This document shows positions 45,922 through 56,429 of a DNA stretch of 64,000 nt, piece by piece. Location of the stretch: positions 15,167,420 through 15,231,419 of the forward strand of contig NC_065420.1 in assembly GCF_024362695.1 (NCBI RefSeq), written 5' to 3'. Numbering within the stretch: position 1 is the first letter of the stretch; each line of letters starts with the position of its first letter. The stretch is from Pectinophora gossypiella. Taxonomy: Eukaryota; Arthropoda; Insecta; Lepidoptera; Gelechiidae. The notes beneath the pieces were generated by a model, which made no database searches, was not told the DNA's origin, and saw only the letters and a program-made list of their open reading frames with translations. The position numbers and the translations under genes are program-made.

Positions 45922-47532
45922 AAAGGAGATCATCGGATTTCGGCCCAGAAGTCAAAGTGCCGGCCATAAAATAATTTTGCTATATTCCGTTAGATCTTAT
46001 CCGTATGAGCATTTATTACTATGGCACCAAAGCTGTAGGGTCAATATATTCGGTTTTATTCGATTTTAAAAAACTGTATTTTTCATACATTTTTGGTGAA
46101 AATGTAAAGTCCCGGCCAAGTAACAATAATGGTATTATCCTTAGAACTTATCCGTCTGAGCATTTATTACTATGGCACCAAAGCTGTAGGGTCAATATTT
46201 TCGGTTTTATTCGAATTAAAAAAAAACTGAATTTTCATACATTTTTGGTGAAAATGTGAAGTGCCGGCCATGGAACAATATTTGTATATCCCGTTAGAAC
46301 TTATCCATTTGACCATTTATTATTAGGGCACCAAACGTCTATGACCATTAATTAGTTTGGCTTTTGTTGGATTTAAAAAAAAACTTGAATTTTGTTTCAT
46401 TTTGTATAAAAATAAAATATAACAGGCGCGTTATTTAAAGGATCGTCAGAATGTTTATTACTATGGCATTAAACGACTATGACCAATATTTTGAACTTAA
46501 TTCGATTTTTCAAAAATCAAAAAAAAGTTTTATCTAGTGATAATGGAACTATCTTGCTAAAGGCGTAATATGGTGGTCGTCTTTTGAAAAATAGGTTTGC
46601 GTTTGACCACTACCTTACCTGATGGTGATACACGCTTAAGAAGCTACTTTTTTTTAAAGAAAAGTGTATACAAGGAATAAACAGTGGGGTGATAGAGGTA
46701 CTATGTTATCGGCCGAGTAGCACCATGACATTGTGATAGGCATACTTGCAAAGTACAACTACCCGACTCCTGTTTTCCCTAACAGATACTTCAGACGTCA
46801 TGCCAAAATACGAGTTTCGTCACTAGATGGCAAGCTTATCTTTGGAGGGTGGTAACCATTTACGGTCAAGGTGAATCAATACCATAATTCAACCTAAACT
46901 TAGGCCGTAATGTTGAGTCGAATGCAAAAACTACAGCCAACGTCATATCTAAAATCAGATAGTATTAATATAGAAGTTCACCTAACAACACACAAAACAA
47001 AAACACAAAGTATTTATCTGACTAATAACTAGTCATTGGGAAAGCTCTACTTGTTGTCATTGTTAAAATGTATAAAAAAAAGATTTTTTTAAAAGTCCAA
47101 TAAAAGCCAAAGTCGACATTTGGTAGTATAGTAAAAATACGTTTCAAGTCGTTTACCAAAAGATTTGACTTATTTCGTTTCGCTGGCTGACATTTTCCCA
47201 TTTGAACCAAAACGGAAAGAGAGACGAATAAAAAGTCAAGATAACGGTCAAAAATGTTTTGCACCAGATTATTAAATGTTCTAAAGGTCCTTTTTGTAAT
47301 ACGCCTGTATACCTCTTTTTCCCAACGGACATAATATTATTTTTTACAAAATGTATGAAAAATCGAGATTTTTAAAATCCAATTAAAGCCAAACTAATGG
47401 TCATACACGTCTGGTGTCATAGTAAAAAATGTTCAGAACAATCTACTCGAAAAGTTTGACACATTTTTTTTTCTCTGACCGGCACTTTCAAATTTGGGCC
47501 GGCCAAAGTATGGAAAGCCGATGATCTCCTTT
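45922..47532. mobile_element. 1.6-kb inverted-repeat element with ~152-bp internal tandem repeats
   Basis: The ends AAAGGAGATCATCGG and CCGATGATCTCCTTT are inverted. Next inside on both sides lie GCCGGCC-containing segments and ATTTTTTAAAATC-like stretches in opposite orientation. On the left side the unit with GAGCATTTATTACTATGG occurs at about 46007, 46158 and, diverged, 46311 (151-153 bp apart). No coding sequence. A related piece lies at 26.25-26.65 kb. Confidence 0.75.
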
Positions 47533-47599
47533 GTAATATATTTTGAATGGAATGTTCGATTTTAATAATTCCATGCAAAGATATCTATATATTATAGGA

Positions 47600-48420
47600 T
47601 ATATAGGATGCTTTTGGCACGAGAGAATGTCATCATCGAGGAGCAACATGGTTTTGTGCAAGAAATTGGGAGGCACGAATACCTACAGATATTATTTACT
47701 TGGACTATGAACAAGCTTTTGATCGAGTTCCTGTCACACGATTGATTGCTAAATTAGAGCCCTTTGGAATCAGAGACAATGTCGTGAAGTGGATTGAAGA
47801 CTTCCTGTCAAATCGCACATTCTCTGTGCGCATCGGAGAATCATACTCTGTTCCCAGAAAAGTCCTCAGCGGTGTGCCGCAGGGATCGGTGTTAGGACCT
47901 ATTTTATTCAGTATCTACCTTACAAATCTTAAACATGGTATCATGTCTGATATATCACTCTTTGCAGATGACACGAAAATAACGGGGAATCCACTTATTA
48001 GCCATAATATAATCCAAGATGATCTTGATAGAGTAATTGCTTGGACCCGAGATTGGCTAATCACATTAAAAGTAGACAAATGCACTGTGTTGCATGTTGG
48101 CAGTAACCACCCCACGTTGAGTTACACCATTGACTCAAAACCTCTCGAGTGTGTTAAATAACAAAATGACCTTGGCATAACGATAACACATAATCTAAAG
48201 TGGGACGAACACATTATTGGAATCACTAAGAAGGATAACTCCCTCGTATACATAATTAGAAAAGCTTTTTATCATATAGATACGGAATTGTTTCTTAGGC
48301 TTTACAAAACTTACTTACGTCAGATGGCTGTTAGAACATGGGTTTCATCTATGGAGACTTTACTATAGGAAGGACATTGCACTACTAGAGAGAGTCCAAA
48401 GAAGAGCAACAAAGATGGTG
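47600..48420 (+). pseudogene. CR1/jockey-like reverse transcriptase fragment
   Basis: An open frame to 48161 contains LDYEQAFDRVPVTRLIAKLE, SGVPQGSVLGPILF and the catalytic SLFADDTKI. After a stop at 48159-48161 and frame changes, homologous sequence continues to about 48415, with NLKWDEHI, then LLERVQRRATKMV. The N-terminal RT, endonuclease and 3' end are missing. A dead LINE fragment inside the composite hAT element. Confidence 0.88.
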
Positions 48421-48424
48421 ACAG

Positions 48425-48960
48425 TACTGGCTGGCCGGAGTGGATCTTAGCGGGGGCCGCAGGACTCTCACCTCTGGCTTGCCTTCATTGGCCAGCCAGA
48501 GTGGGGCGTTAGAGCTATACGCTCGCAAGGTGGAAGTGAAAGATGCATAAGTCGCGAGTTGGTAAGGCGGGTAAACCGCCTCGCAGAAAGCGGTGTACAC
48601 CTCTTGACACCCTGAGATGCTCACAACCATGTTGCTGCCTTGCCGTCCAGTCGCGTCGGCTAGATAGGTGGCCCAACCAGTGAGTGACGAGTCACCGCCT
48701 GCCCAATATATCTCTGTAATTAACATTGGTCGAGCAGGCGCCATAGTCCCCCATAGCCCCAGTATCCCGGTTCACTAACCCCCAACCCAATAGCCCAGTT
48801 CCTTTTGTTCCCATAATCTGCAATAGTCCTACACGAACCAGGAATTGTCTTTGGGTGCACTCCCATAGTGCATACAGGGATAATCGCCGGTTGGTGTCAC
48901 AACACATTTAGAGTAAATTGTCTTAAGGGGCCTCTACGTGTTAGCTTCGGCCCCACGCAC
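48425..48960. repeat. Unrecognised GC-richer repeat-like stretch
   Basis: It begins exactly where LINE homology stops (CTGGCTGGCCGGAGTGG). On the minus strand there is a 119-codon open frame, but I recognise no domain, and part of its end belongs to the LINE. Probably another mobile-element fragment. Confidence 0.4.
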
Positions 48961-49169
48961 GCCTTCCAAAAGTCCGGGACTCCATGACAGACCCGACCCG
49001 AGACATGGAAACGAGATACAAATAATAATAAGATTAAAAATAATTGAATAAAAAATATTTTCCCATGATTCGGGAATTTTTCGGGTGTTTATTTTATTTT
49101 CCCATATTTTCCCGATATTTTTTCTTTCCCACCCAATTTTTTCTTTCCCTGCCCATCACTATCTGGGAG

Positions 49170-50498
49170 CCATCCCACTCGCGGCAGACGGAGTACTGCG
49201 TGGCGGAAGGCAAAAGATATACTACCCTATTTTCCTTAAAAAAGTAGCATGGAGAATACTACACCGAGAAAGCGTTAATTTCTAGTTCTATACATAGTAT
49301 GACCATCATAAAGCCCAGTTTTCCAGACGCATAATAGTTAAACAATGAGGTTTGGGTTATAAAAGGACATTGGGTTACGTACGACTTTATTAGTAGCATT
49401 ACTTTATCGACTCTATAATGGGTATGGGTTATCATGCTTATGATAACTTGTGTTATACTGCCCACCCCGATAGGGATGTAAAAAATAGTAACAATAGTAT
49501 TATAATAGGATTATGTTTGCCTTTATTTTTTTCATCTGGCAATCCCAGATATCTATGTTTTAGGGATGTGATTCGCAGATGTTACGATTCGAGTAATTAT
49601 TTTATCAAAATATCAAATTCAGCCCAGTAAGAGACATACCAGGAAAATCTACTTATCTGACATCTGTTCTATCCGCCACGTCATTACATAAAAGATATCC
49701 ATAAAATAAAAAACGTATATTAAGCAGTCAGGTGTTTTTATTTATAAAATAATACTAATTTAGTGTAGCTATACTATATTCCTTTCCTTGGTGGAGTGGT
49801 GTATGCTTTTTTCAGTTCCTTTCCTGCATTCCCCTCATTTGTTCCTTCCTTTTGAGTAGCTGAAAAACGCCGACATACGATGAGGGACAATAAATATCAT
49901 GCTCTGTTTCTTTTTGTCATACGAAACTAGCAATTATTTTTCTTTTTTCTGTGCGAGTGAATAGGATATCCAGTCTTCTGTAGTACCTATACTCTTTCTA
50001 CGATTCGAAATTTCGAATACTTCCATAACTCAAGTGCGAATCGTATATCCGTTGTAGTCAAAGGCGCATATATATATAACCACTACGTTTTATAAACCCG
50101 TCAGCGAATGACTTATCTATCTTAGGTTTGATCAACCCTTTCGGGCTAACCCTAATCAAAATAGATTCGGCCTTTAACTGATGTATTTTTAAACATTTAA
50201 AGAAAGTCATGTATTGTTGAACAAAACATCGAAAGTGTTTCGGAATTTTTGGACGATTTTGGCGTTTGTTACGAGTAGACTCAAGTTTACCGCAAGCAAG
50301 AGTTCGCGAACAACACTATTTGCTATCTGTCAGCCGTTCACTCACTGCGCCATTTTGCTGCATTGTTCTAGTGTTCGTAACGTTGATTAGTCATTTGGAA
50401 GTCCTTCTTCCGTTGTGGTTGACTGTTTAGTGAGCATTGCGCTCATCTGATAAGAATAATATCTTTAAGTGATTAGTATCCATCTAATAGCAATCACC
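49170..50498. other. Intergenic region and basigin 5' flank
   Basis: No gene recognised at 49.2-50.2 kb. The last ~250 bp before the basigin ATG (50.25-50.5 kb) are less AT-rich and probably contain promoter and 5' UTR, with CACTGCGCCATTTTGC near 50.34 kb. No core promoter motif is claimed. Confidence 0.4.
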
Positions 50499-53400
50499 AT
50501 GCGGCGAGTACTATCCTGTTTGCCAGTGGCACTGCTATTTTTAGCCACTGTGGTTCCCTCAAACGGACAAAGTAAGTGAATTTAATATACATAATGGTGA
50601 CATATGAAAATTAAATTATTGTTTTGGTAGCAATTAGGTGTGTAAGGGACGAAATTGCTAGTATATGGGTCAAGCATAGACATTCGGGGACAGGTCGCAG
50701 CTGATCGATCGTGGCCGCGACGGTGATGTCACTAGCAGTCGGGGCTGGTGTCGCATCACACCACGCATGCCTTGTCGGTGTCAGACGTGCGGCTGTTCCT
50801 GCTAGTGTCTCGGTAGATAGCGCGACTAGTCGGGAGTAGCGTAGCGGGCGCCCTTGTCGCCGAGGTCAGAGACTCCACATCGTTTACCTAGTGCATTAAT
50901 ACTACATCACACACACATACTTCGACAGGCCCAGTCCATCACGCTATACCATCTATACTATGCTTCTTATGAAGAGCCTTTCACAAACAACCAAGTATCA
51001 GGCAGGAATTCAATTTGAGAAAGATACCTTATAGGTAATGGGTTCTTTTAGAAAAAAGTTTCAAGAATAAAACAAATAATAATATTACTGAAATGATTGC
51101 GATAATGTATCAAACATTATCTCAATCAATTTGACTTATTTTGTCATAAAACAACTTTTATTTACATATGGAAAATACCCACATTTTATTATGTTGACTA
51201 AGGTGTAGTACTTATACAGTATACACACACCAAGATTTTGTGTAAGAGTGATATTACATCTTTCAATCAATCATCACTAAAGATTCAAAGATAATTCAAC
51301 CTTTTTATAACTGCTGTATTACTGTTTATCAAAAGATTGACCACAAACCATGGTTTTTTGGCAACAGGATATGGCCCATAATTATGAACATAGTGGAGTC
51401 ATAATGAAGTTTATTTTTCACTAATTGGCACTAATTTTGTTGATGCTTGTTTGAAAGATGTACCTGTGCTCTACAAACAAAAGTAAAACTATTTATATGT
51501 ACTATTTATATAAGTAATATGTTGTTACATGAGCCATGTCAGGGGCCTTTCGTGGTTTAATAATAACCCTGACACCAGGGTTGATGTTTGGTAATTCACC
51601 TCACAACCCACACAATTGTCGAAGAAGAATATATGAGTATAATATAATAAAGGTAGCTGTTGGAGTTTTTGTAAAACTGGGAAACTACAGTCATATACTT
51701 AACAAATAAAATGTAATGATAACGGTTGTCATGTAGGTAGGTATGTGTACACAGTAATGAAGTTAAAACAGTCATTCCATTTCTGTTTGATTAAAATATT
51801 AGCTTGTTTACAGCCATATTTTTTCTATATAGAACAAGCTTGTTCAGTGGAGAAGGGGGCTAAAAAGGCCACATTGAAGCAGTTCATCTAAAAAAGCAAT
51901 ATTGCAATATGCCATTTGTCCAATAGCAATATTGTTTTTAGATGAAATGCTTCCATGTGGTAAATAATTAAATAAATTACCTATTACTTTATAGATTTGG
52001 TGAAATAGAAAAAAAATATATACATATAGATAACCTAAATAACCTAAATAAATAACCTATATACGTCCCATTGCTGGGCACAGGCCTCCCCTCAATAAAC
52101 TGGAGGGGGTATGTATATATATACTCCTTCTTATCTTATACCCCTATTTATATTTATTATATTTATTTAATTGATAAAACAAAGTAATTAGGTATACATA
52201 ATATGTTGGGTAATGGGAAAACTGTTAGTAAAACTATAAGCAAATAAATGTTATCTATTTAATTAGTTTAATGTGCGTAAGCTAGTCATCGAGATATCTT
52301 CTTAGACAATGTTTGAGAACACAGATCTGGCAATGAGCACATACACACTGATACTGAACATTTGTTTTTACAACTGCCGGTGATAGCGGCCGATCTCCGC
52401 AGCGTAATCTGTGACGTCCGCGTCGCTAGCGCTGGCTAGAGACGCGGACGGTGCGTGGCGTCCGCAGAGGCGGCGGCGGCCGAGCGCGAGCTGGTGGTGG
52501 GCGCGGGCGCGCCGCTCGTGGTGGAGTGCGCGCTGCGGCCCGAGCAGCGCGCCGACTGGCGCCTGGACGGCGGGCCGCCGCCGGCCGACATGGCGGCGGG
52601 CGAGGCGGCGGCGGCCGGCGCGGCGGCGGCGGCCGGCGCCGCGCTCACGGCGCGCCTGGCGGCGCCGGCGGCGCGGCCGCACCACGCCGGCGTGTACGAG
52701 TGCGCGCGCAGCTCGCCGCGCGTGCGCGTGCGCCTGTCCGGTACCGCCCGCCGCCGCCCGCCCATATATGTTTTCTTTGCTCCGTAGCCGCCCGTTTTCT
52801 GTTCTTTCTATTTGGATTCGATAGCGTTAGTCGCTAGTTGTCGTTGCACCGTATGATTTGTCTCCGTCCCGTAGGCCTCTCCGTCTTCGGCGAGAGGAGT
52901 CGCTCCGTCGGTGGCCTCGATGTGATCTCTGTGCAGTAGTGAGCGGCGGAGGGCCGCTCCTCGCTACCTCGTCCTCGGATGTTTGACGTTTTGTTCGTTA
53001 TTTAGATTTTAGACGCTTCCTTATTTTCTGTACACGTAGATAAGACATAAGACGGTAGTAGATTTCACAATTCGCTTATAGATATCGCCGTTCGTATCGC
53101 TCGAGTAGACAGTAGATTAGTTTTTATCCTAATTAAAATTAAATGATAAGGTACCGCCACGGCACCTAGTCGCCACCCGGCTCCGCCCGCGTCCTGCAAT
53201 CGGATTGCCAACGCTAGCGTTACTCGCACGGGTCCGACGCTGGTCAGATCGACTCATGCTGGATAGCTCTACATGACTTCTTCGCCCAGTGTAAGTTGGC
53301 ACCGCGTGGCGCGCGCGCGAGGCGGCCGCGGGCCGGCTCTGACCTCGAGTGTGTGTGTGCAGGCGCGGCGCCGACCACAGACGCCGCGGAGGCCGCGGGC

Positions 53401-54643
53401 GGCGCCGACGACGGGGCCGACGCCGGCAAGGTGGAGTACTTCGACCTGCGCGGGAACTTCTCCCTCGACTGCAGCAGTCTCGGCAGCGCGGAGCCGCTCG
53501 TCTGGTGAGTACCTTCGTGCACGACCGACTGACCGACTTTATTTTGACTGGAAGCTTGTGGTAAATGAAAGTTTGTTCAATTATGGTTGACACATGATAC
53601 TTCAGAAACAATCGGGTCGATCGCTCATTAAGCTAACTCGGCAACTGAAATGCCGACGAGCGGACGGTGCTCGGACTCTGCGCATGGTTATTGTCGTCGT
53701 AGCAATTAATTAAAGCTTCTCTATACCTTTCGATAGGAGTATGTACAGTCATGTGGCAATTTAACTATTTATAGCGACTAAACGTTGAGTGTTTATATTC
53801 ATTTTCACATACATAACTGCGTAGGGTATTGGCTTTGGTTAGGTTTGGCTTTATATCTAGGAATCACCGTGTAATAGCATGCGGACGTGTGTTGCAGGAG
53901 GAAGAACGGCACGGTGCTGGAGCTGTCGGAGCGGGGCCACCTGGTGCTGCTGCCGGCGGCGGGCGGGCCGCGCTCGCTGCTGACGCTGGGCGAGCGCGCC
54001 GTGGAGGCCGACTTCGGCAACTACAGCTGCAGCGCCGGCGCCGCCCAGCTGGCCTGGCAGCTGCGCGTGCGGCCCCACGCCAAGCTGCCCGCCGACACCA
54101 GCGTCGTCGAGGGCCAGAAGCTGAAGTTGGTGTGCAAGCTGGTGGGCCGGCCGTACCCGGCCGTCGTGTGGACCTTCAGCAACTCGTCGGAGACGGTGGA
54201 GAACGGCACGGAGGTGACGGCGGCCATGGGGCCGCGCGCGGCGCTGCGGGCCAGCGAGCAGGGCGTGGAGGCGGGCGAGCTGGTGCTGGAGCCGGCCGAG
54301 CGCGGCGACGCGGGCTGGTTCCGCTGCGCCGCGGCCGGCGGCCAGGGCACGGCGGCCGTCACGCGCCTGCGCGTCAAGGACATGTACGCCGCGCTCTGGC
54401 CCTTCCTCGGCATCTGCGCCGAGGTGTTCGTGCTCTGCGCCATCATCCTGGTGTACGAGAAGCGCCGCACCAAGACCGAGCTGGAGGACTCGGACACCGA
54501 CAACCACGACCAGTGAGTGCCCTCTGCCATGTCCTAGTAGCTTGCCCTACGTCCCGTTGCTGGTGTGTTTGACAGTGTTTGCGAGTGGCGGTCAGAGGAG
54601 CTAACGCGCCGCTGTTGTTATGTATTGCAGGAAGAAGTCGTAA
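50499..54643 (+). CDS. Bsg: Basigin-like immunoglobulin-family membrane glycoprotein, five exons
   Basis: Exons: 50499-50571, 52468-52740, 53363-53504, 53898-54512, 54631-54643, all GT-AG and in phase; 371 residues. Exon 1 encodes the signal peptide (MRRVLSCLPVALLFLATVV). Exon 2 is one Ig domain (VVECAL ... DWRL ... GVYECA). Exons 3-4 give a second Ig domain (LDCSSL, LVWRKN, GNYSCS) and a third (KLVCKL, VVWTFSN, GWFRCA). The membrane segment has the family hallmark glutamate (LWPFLGICAEVFVLCAIILV) followed by YEKRRTKTELED and a short tail ending KKS. N-glycosylation sites include NGT, NYS and NSS. Basigin chaperones monocarboxylate transporters and acts in cell contacts and tissue architecture by family knowledge. 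Exon 2 is 273 nt with phase 1 at both ends, so it can be skipped in frame. Confidence 0.95.
50572..52467. other. Basigin intron 1 (1.9 kb)
   Basis: It holds two SINE fragments: about 51528-51600 (+; TACATGAGCCATGTCAGGGG) and about 52050-52110 (CCATTGCTGGGCACAGGCCT, like the 3' part of 12143-12477). The rest is AT-rich with a GC-richer patch at 50.66-50.88 kb and no recognised gene. Confidence 0.6.
52468..52740 (+). CDS. Bsg: Basigin exon 2: cassette immunoglobulin domain
   Basis: A whole Ig domain in one symmetric exon (phase 1-1, 273 nt). Between the core cysteines it has long alanine/glycine runs (AAGEAAAAGAAAAAGAA-type), which fits GC-driven expansion of a loop. The core Cys, Trp and YxC residues are kept. 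Confidence 0.85.
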
Positions 54644-55195
54644 GCAGCGCGGGCCGCCGCCCAGCCCCGTGGTCGCCGCCGCGCGCACCATTGTGATTTT
54701 GGAGTTTTTGTTTTTCAAATCTTTAACCAAATATATTGTTAATTAATTAATTAGGGATAGTGACACGATTGTAGTAGGCCGCCCGCTTCACTTTACGCTC
54801 GCGTTCGATGCGGGACGTTGTGGGACGAGACGGTGCCGCGCCCCGTCGAGGTAAGTTTAACGCAAGTAGGTACTTAAATACTACGGACGTCCTTTTGTAT
54901 CACTTGTACCGCTCCGCGTTACCGAGTTAATTTACAAAAACGAATATGTTTAGAACCCCCGCCGCTAACGTATCCCTGTGCGCTTTAAACGTTTCCACTC
55001 GTAGAGCATCGATATTATAAGCGGAATTATACCGAATTAACATTTTGATATATTAATATTATGTTGAGTCTTCTATCGTTTATGTTGTAAATAATGGGTG
55101 TACAATTGTACATAGTTGCCTGTAGCGCGAGTAGACGCGCCCTGTGACGTGGGCCGCCGCCGCCGCCGCCGCCTGCTCGGGTACAACCAGTAACA

Positions 55196-55201
55196 AATAA
55201 A
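55196..55201 (+). terminator. Poly(A) signal of basigin
   Basis: AATAAA about 550 bp after the stop. A (CCG)n run at 55152-55173 lies just before it in the 3' UTR. Confidence 0.6.
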
Positions 55202-55890
55202 TTATGTATTCAGTTATACACTTGTCTTTTCTTTGCAACCATCTCTTGTGCCATCCTCAGTTTCATACCTAATCATTGTCTGCCAATACAAAGAATTTTG
55301 AGAGGATTTATTTGAACCAAGAGCCAGCGGCCGCCTTGCGCCAGTCTCGTTATTTTATACGAGCTGAAAGTCCCAGAAGTACAAACTAAGTAGCGACGCT
55401 TCACAGATTTATAAAGGACATGCTCTATTTTGTCTAAACCAACCAACGAAAAAGATATTTCTTAGCTATTGCTAGTAGCACCCAATAGCCTATTCTTCTT
55501 CTTGTCGTGTCGATGGCAAACTAAATTGTATCGGCCCAAAACTATTAGATTTATAGGATGAAAAACTATGACAACAAGATGTCATCCGTCAAAATGATTT
55601 GAAGATTTGAACCGTTGAGAGCGAAACACTTCAACCCATCTTAGCTGTAGAGTTGGCATCGATAGTTGACGAAATTATACTAATGTTCAGTAGGTACTAT
55701 TGGGTAGTTTCCTAGGCTCGTTTTTGTATAACGTCATAGCTTAGGGTTGCTTTTACATACAATCTAGTAATCTCGTGATTTGACTAGTTGGAAACTACTC
55801 TATGGGCCGACGACAAGTCTGGTCGGTGCAGTTCTCCATTTCTAAAATACTTGACTGCTGAAGGGAAACAGTGGTCCTGAATAGGGTTGC
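55202..55890. other. Intergenic stretch between basigin and the repeat-protein exon
   Basis: No gene recognised. If 55.9-56.3 kb is a terminal exon, earlier exons could lie here, but none can be named. Confidence 0.4.
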
Positions 55891-55898
55891 TTTTTCGG

Positions 55899-56298
55899 CA
55901 GATTTCCTCCCGAGCCTGTTATGCCTGAGCCGGAGACAAGAATAATCCCTCTCCACCCACCACCTGATCCGGAGACAAGAGGAATCCTGCATCTTCCTGA
56001 GATAACAGTAATCCCTCTTCAACCTCCTGATCCTGAAACAACAACAACAACCCCACTCCATATTCTTAATCCTCAGACAAGAGGAAACGCCCTCCATTCT
56101 CAGAATCCTGATACAAAACGTATCCCACATTCTTCTTATACTGAGACACAAACAGCGGTAATACCTCTCCATGTTAACTCTGACACAACAGCGGCCGCAA
56201 TTCATCTTTCTAATCATGAGACGAATCCTGCAGTATATCTTCGATTAAATTCTGACAAAGAGAGAAATAACTGTCCATCCTCCCAGTCGAAGTCCTGA
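55899..56298 (+). CDS. Unknown repeat protein, possible terminal exon (PDPETRxIPLH repeats)
   Basis: A TTGCTTTTTCGGCAG acceptor-like sequence ends at 55898. The open frame then reads FPPEPVMPEPETR and goes on to a TGA at 56296-56298; the first internal ATG is at 55921. The protein is about nine imperfect repeats of 12-15 residues: PEPETRIIPLHPP, PDPETRGILHLPE, an extra ITVIPLQPP, PDPETTTTTPLHI, NPQTRGNALHS, NPDTKRIPHSS, TETQTAVIPLH, NSDTTAAAIHL, NHETNPAVYLR. Consensus is roughly (N/D)PxTR-x-IPLH. AATAAA follows at 56379-56384, as for a real 3' end. I do not know the family. It could be a lineage-specific gene or a minisatellite that happens to be open. Confidence 0.4.
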
Positions 56299-56378
56299 GA
56301 CTAATACACCTATAGAGGAGACGACCGCAGCCACCACCACGAATATAAAGGAGACGTCTTAAATACGTTTACCTACCT

Positions 56379-56384
56379 AATAAA
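56379..56384 (+). terminator. Poly(A) signal after the repeat-protein ORF
   Basis: AATAAA 81 bp beyond the TGA. Confidence 0.45.
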
Positions 56385-56429
56385 TCATAATGTTCAAGGA
56401 AAAAATTGTTTTATTTTTAACCGATTCGT

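Larger units (their letters stand above)
45701..49161. mobile_element. Composite hAT-bounded element, 3.46 kb, exact 8-bp duplication
   Basis: The left end is TAGTGTTGGGTTC and the right end ...GCCCATCACTA. TCTGGGAG is duplicated at 45693-45700 and 49162-49169. Subterminal GGGAATTTTCCC-like words are abundant on the left and their complements on the right (49.06-49.15 kb). No hAT transposase was found. The interior holds an inverted-repeat element (45922-47532), a CR1-like RT fragment (about 47.6-48.42 kb) and an unrecognised stretch (48.43-48.96 kb). The most likely history is a short hAT element into which the others inserted. Confidence 0.82.

Noticed and set aside
55795..56217. 140-codon Cys/Arg-rich minus-strand ORF
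   Set aside because: It is the antisense image of the PDPETR repeat frame; the plus strand has the acceptor and poly(A) signal in the right order.
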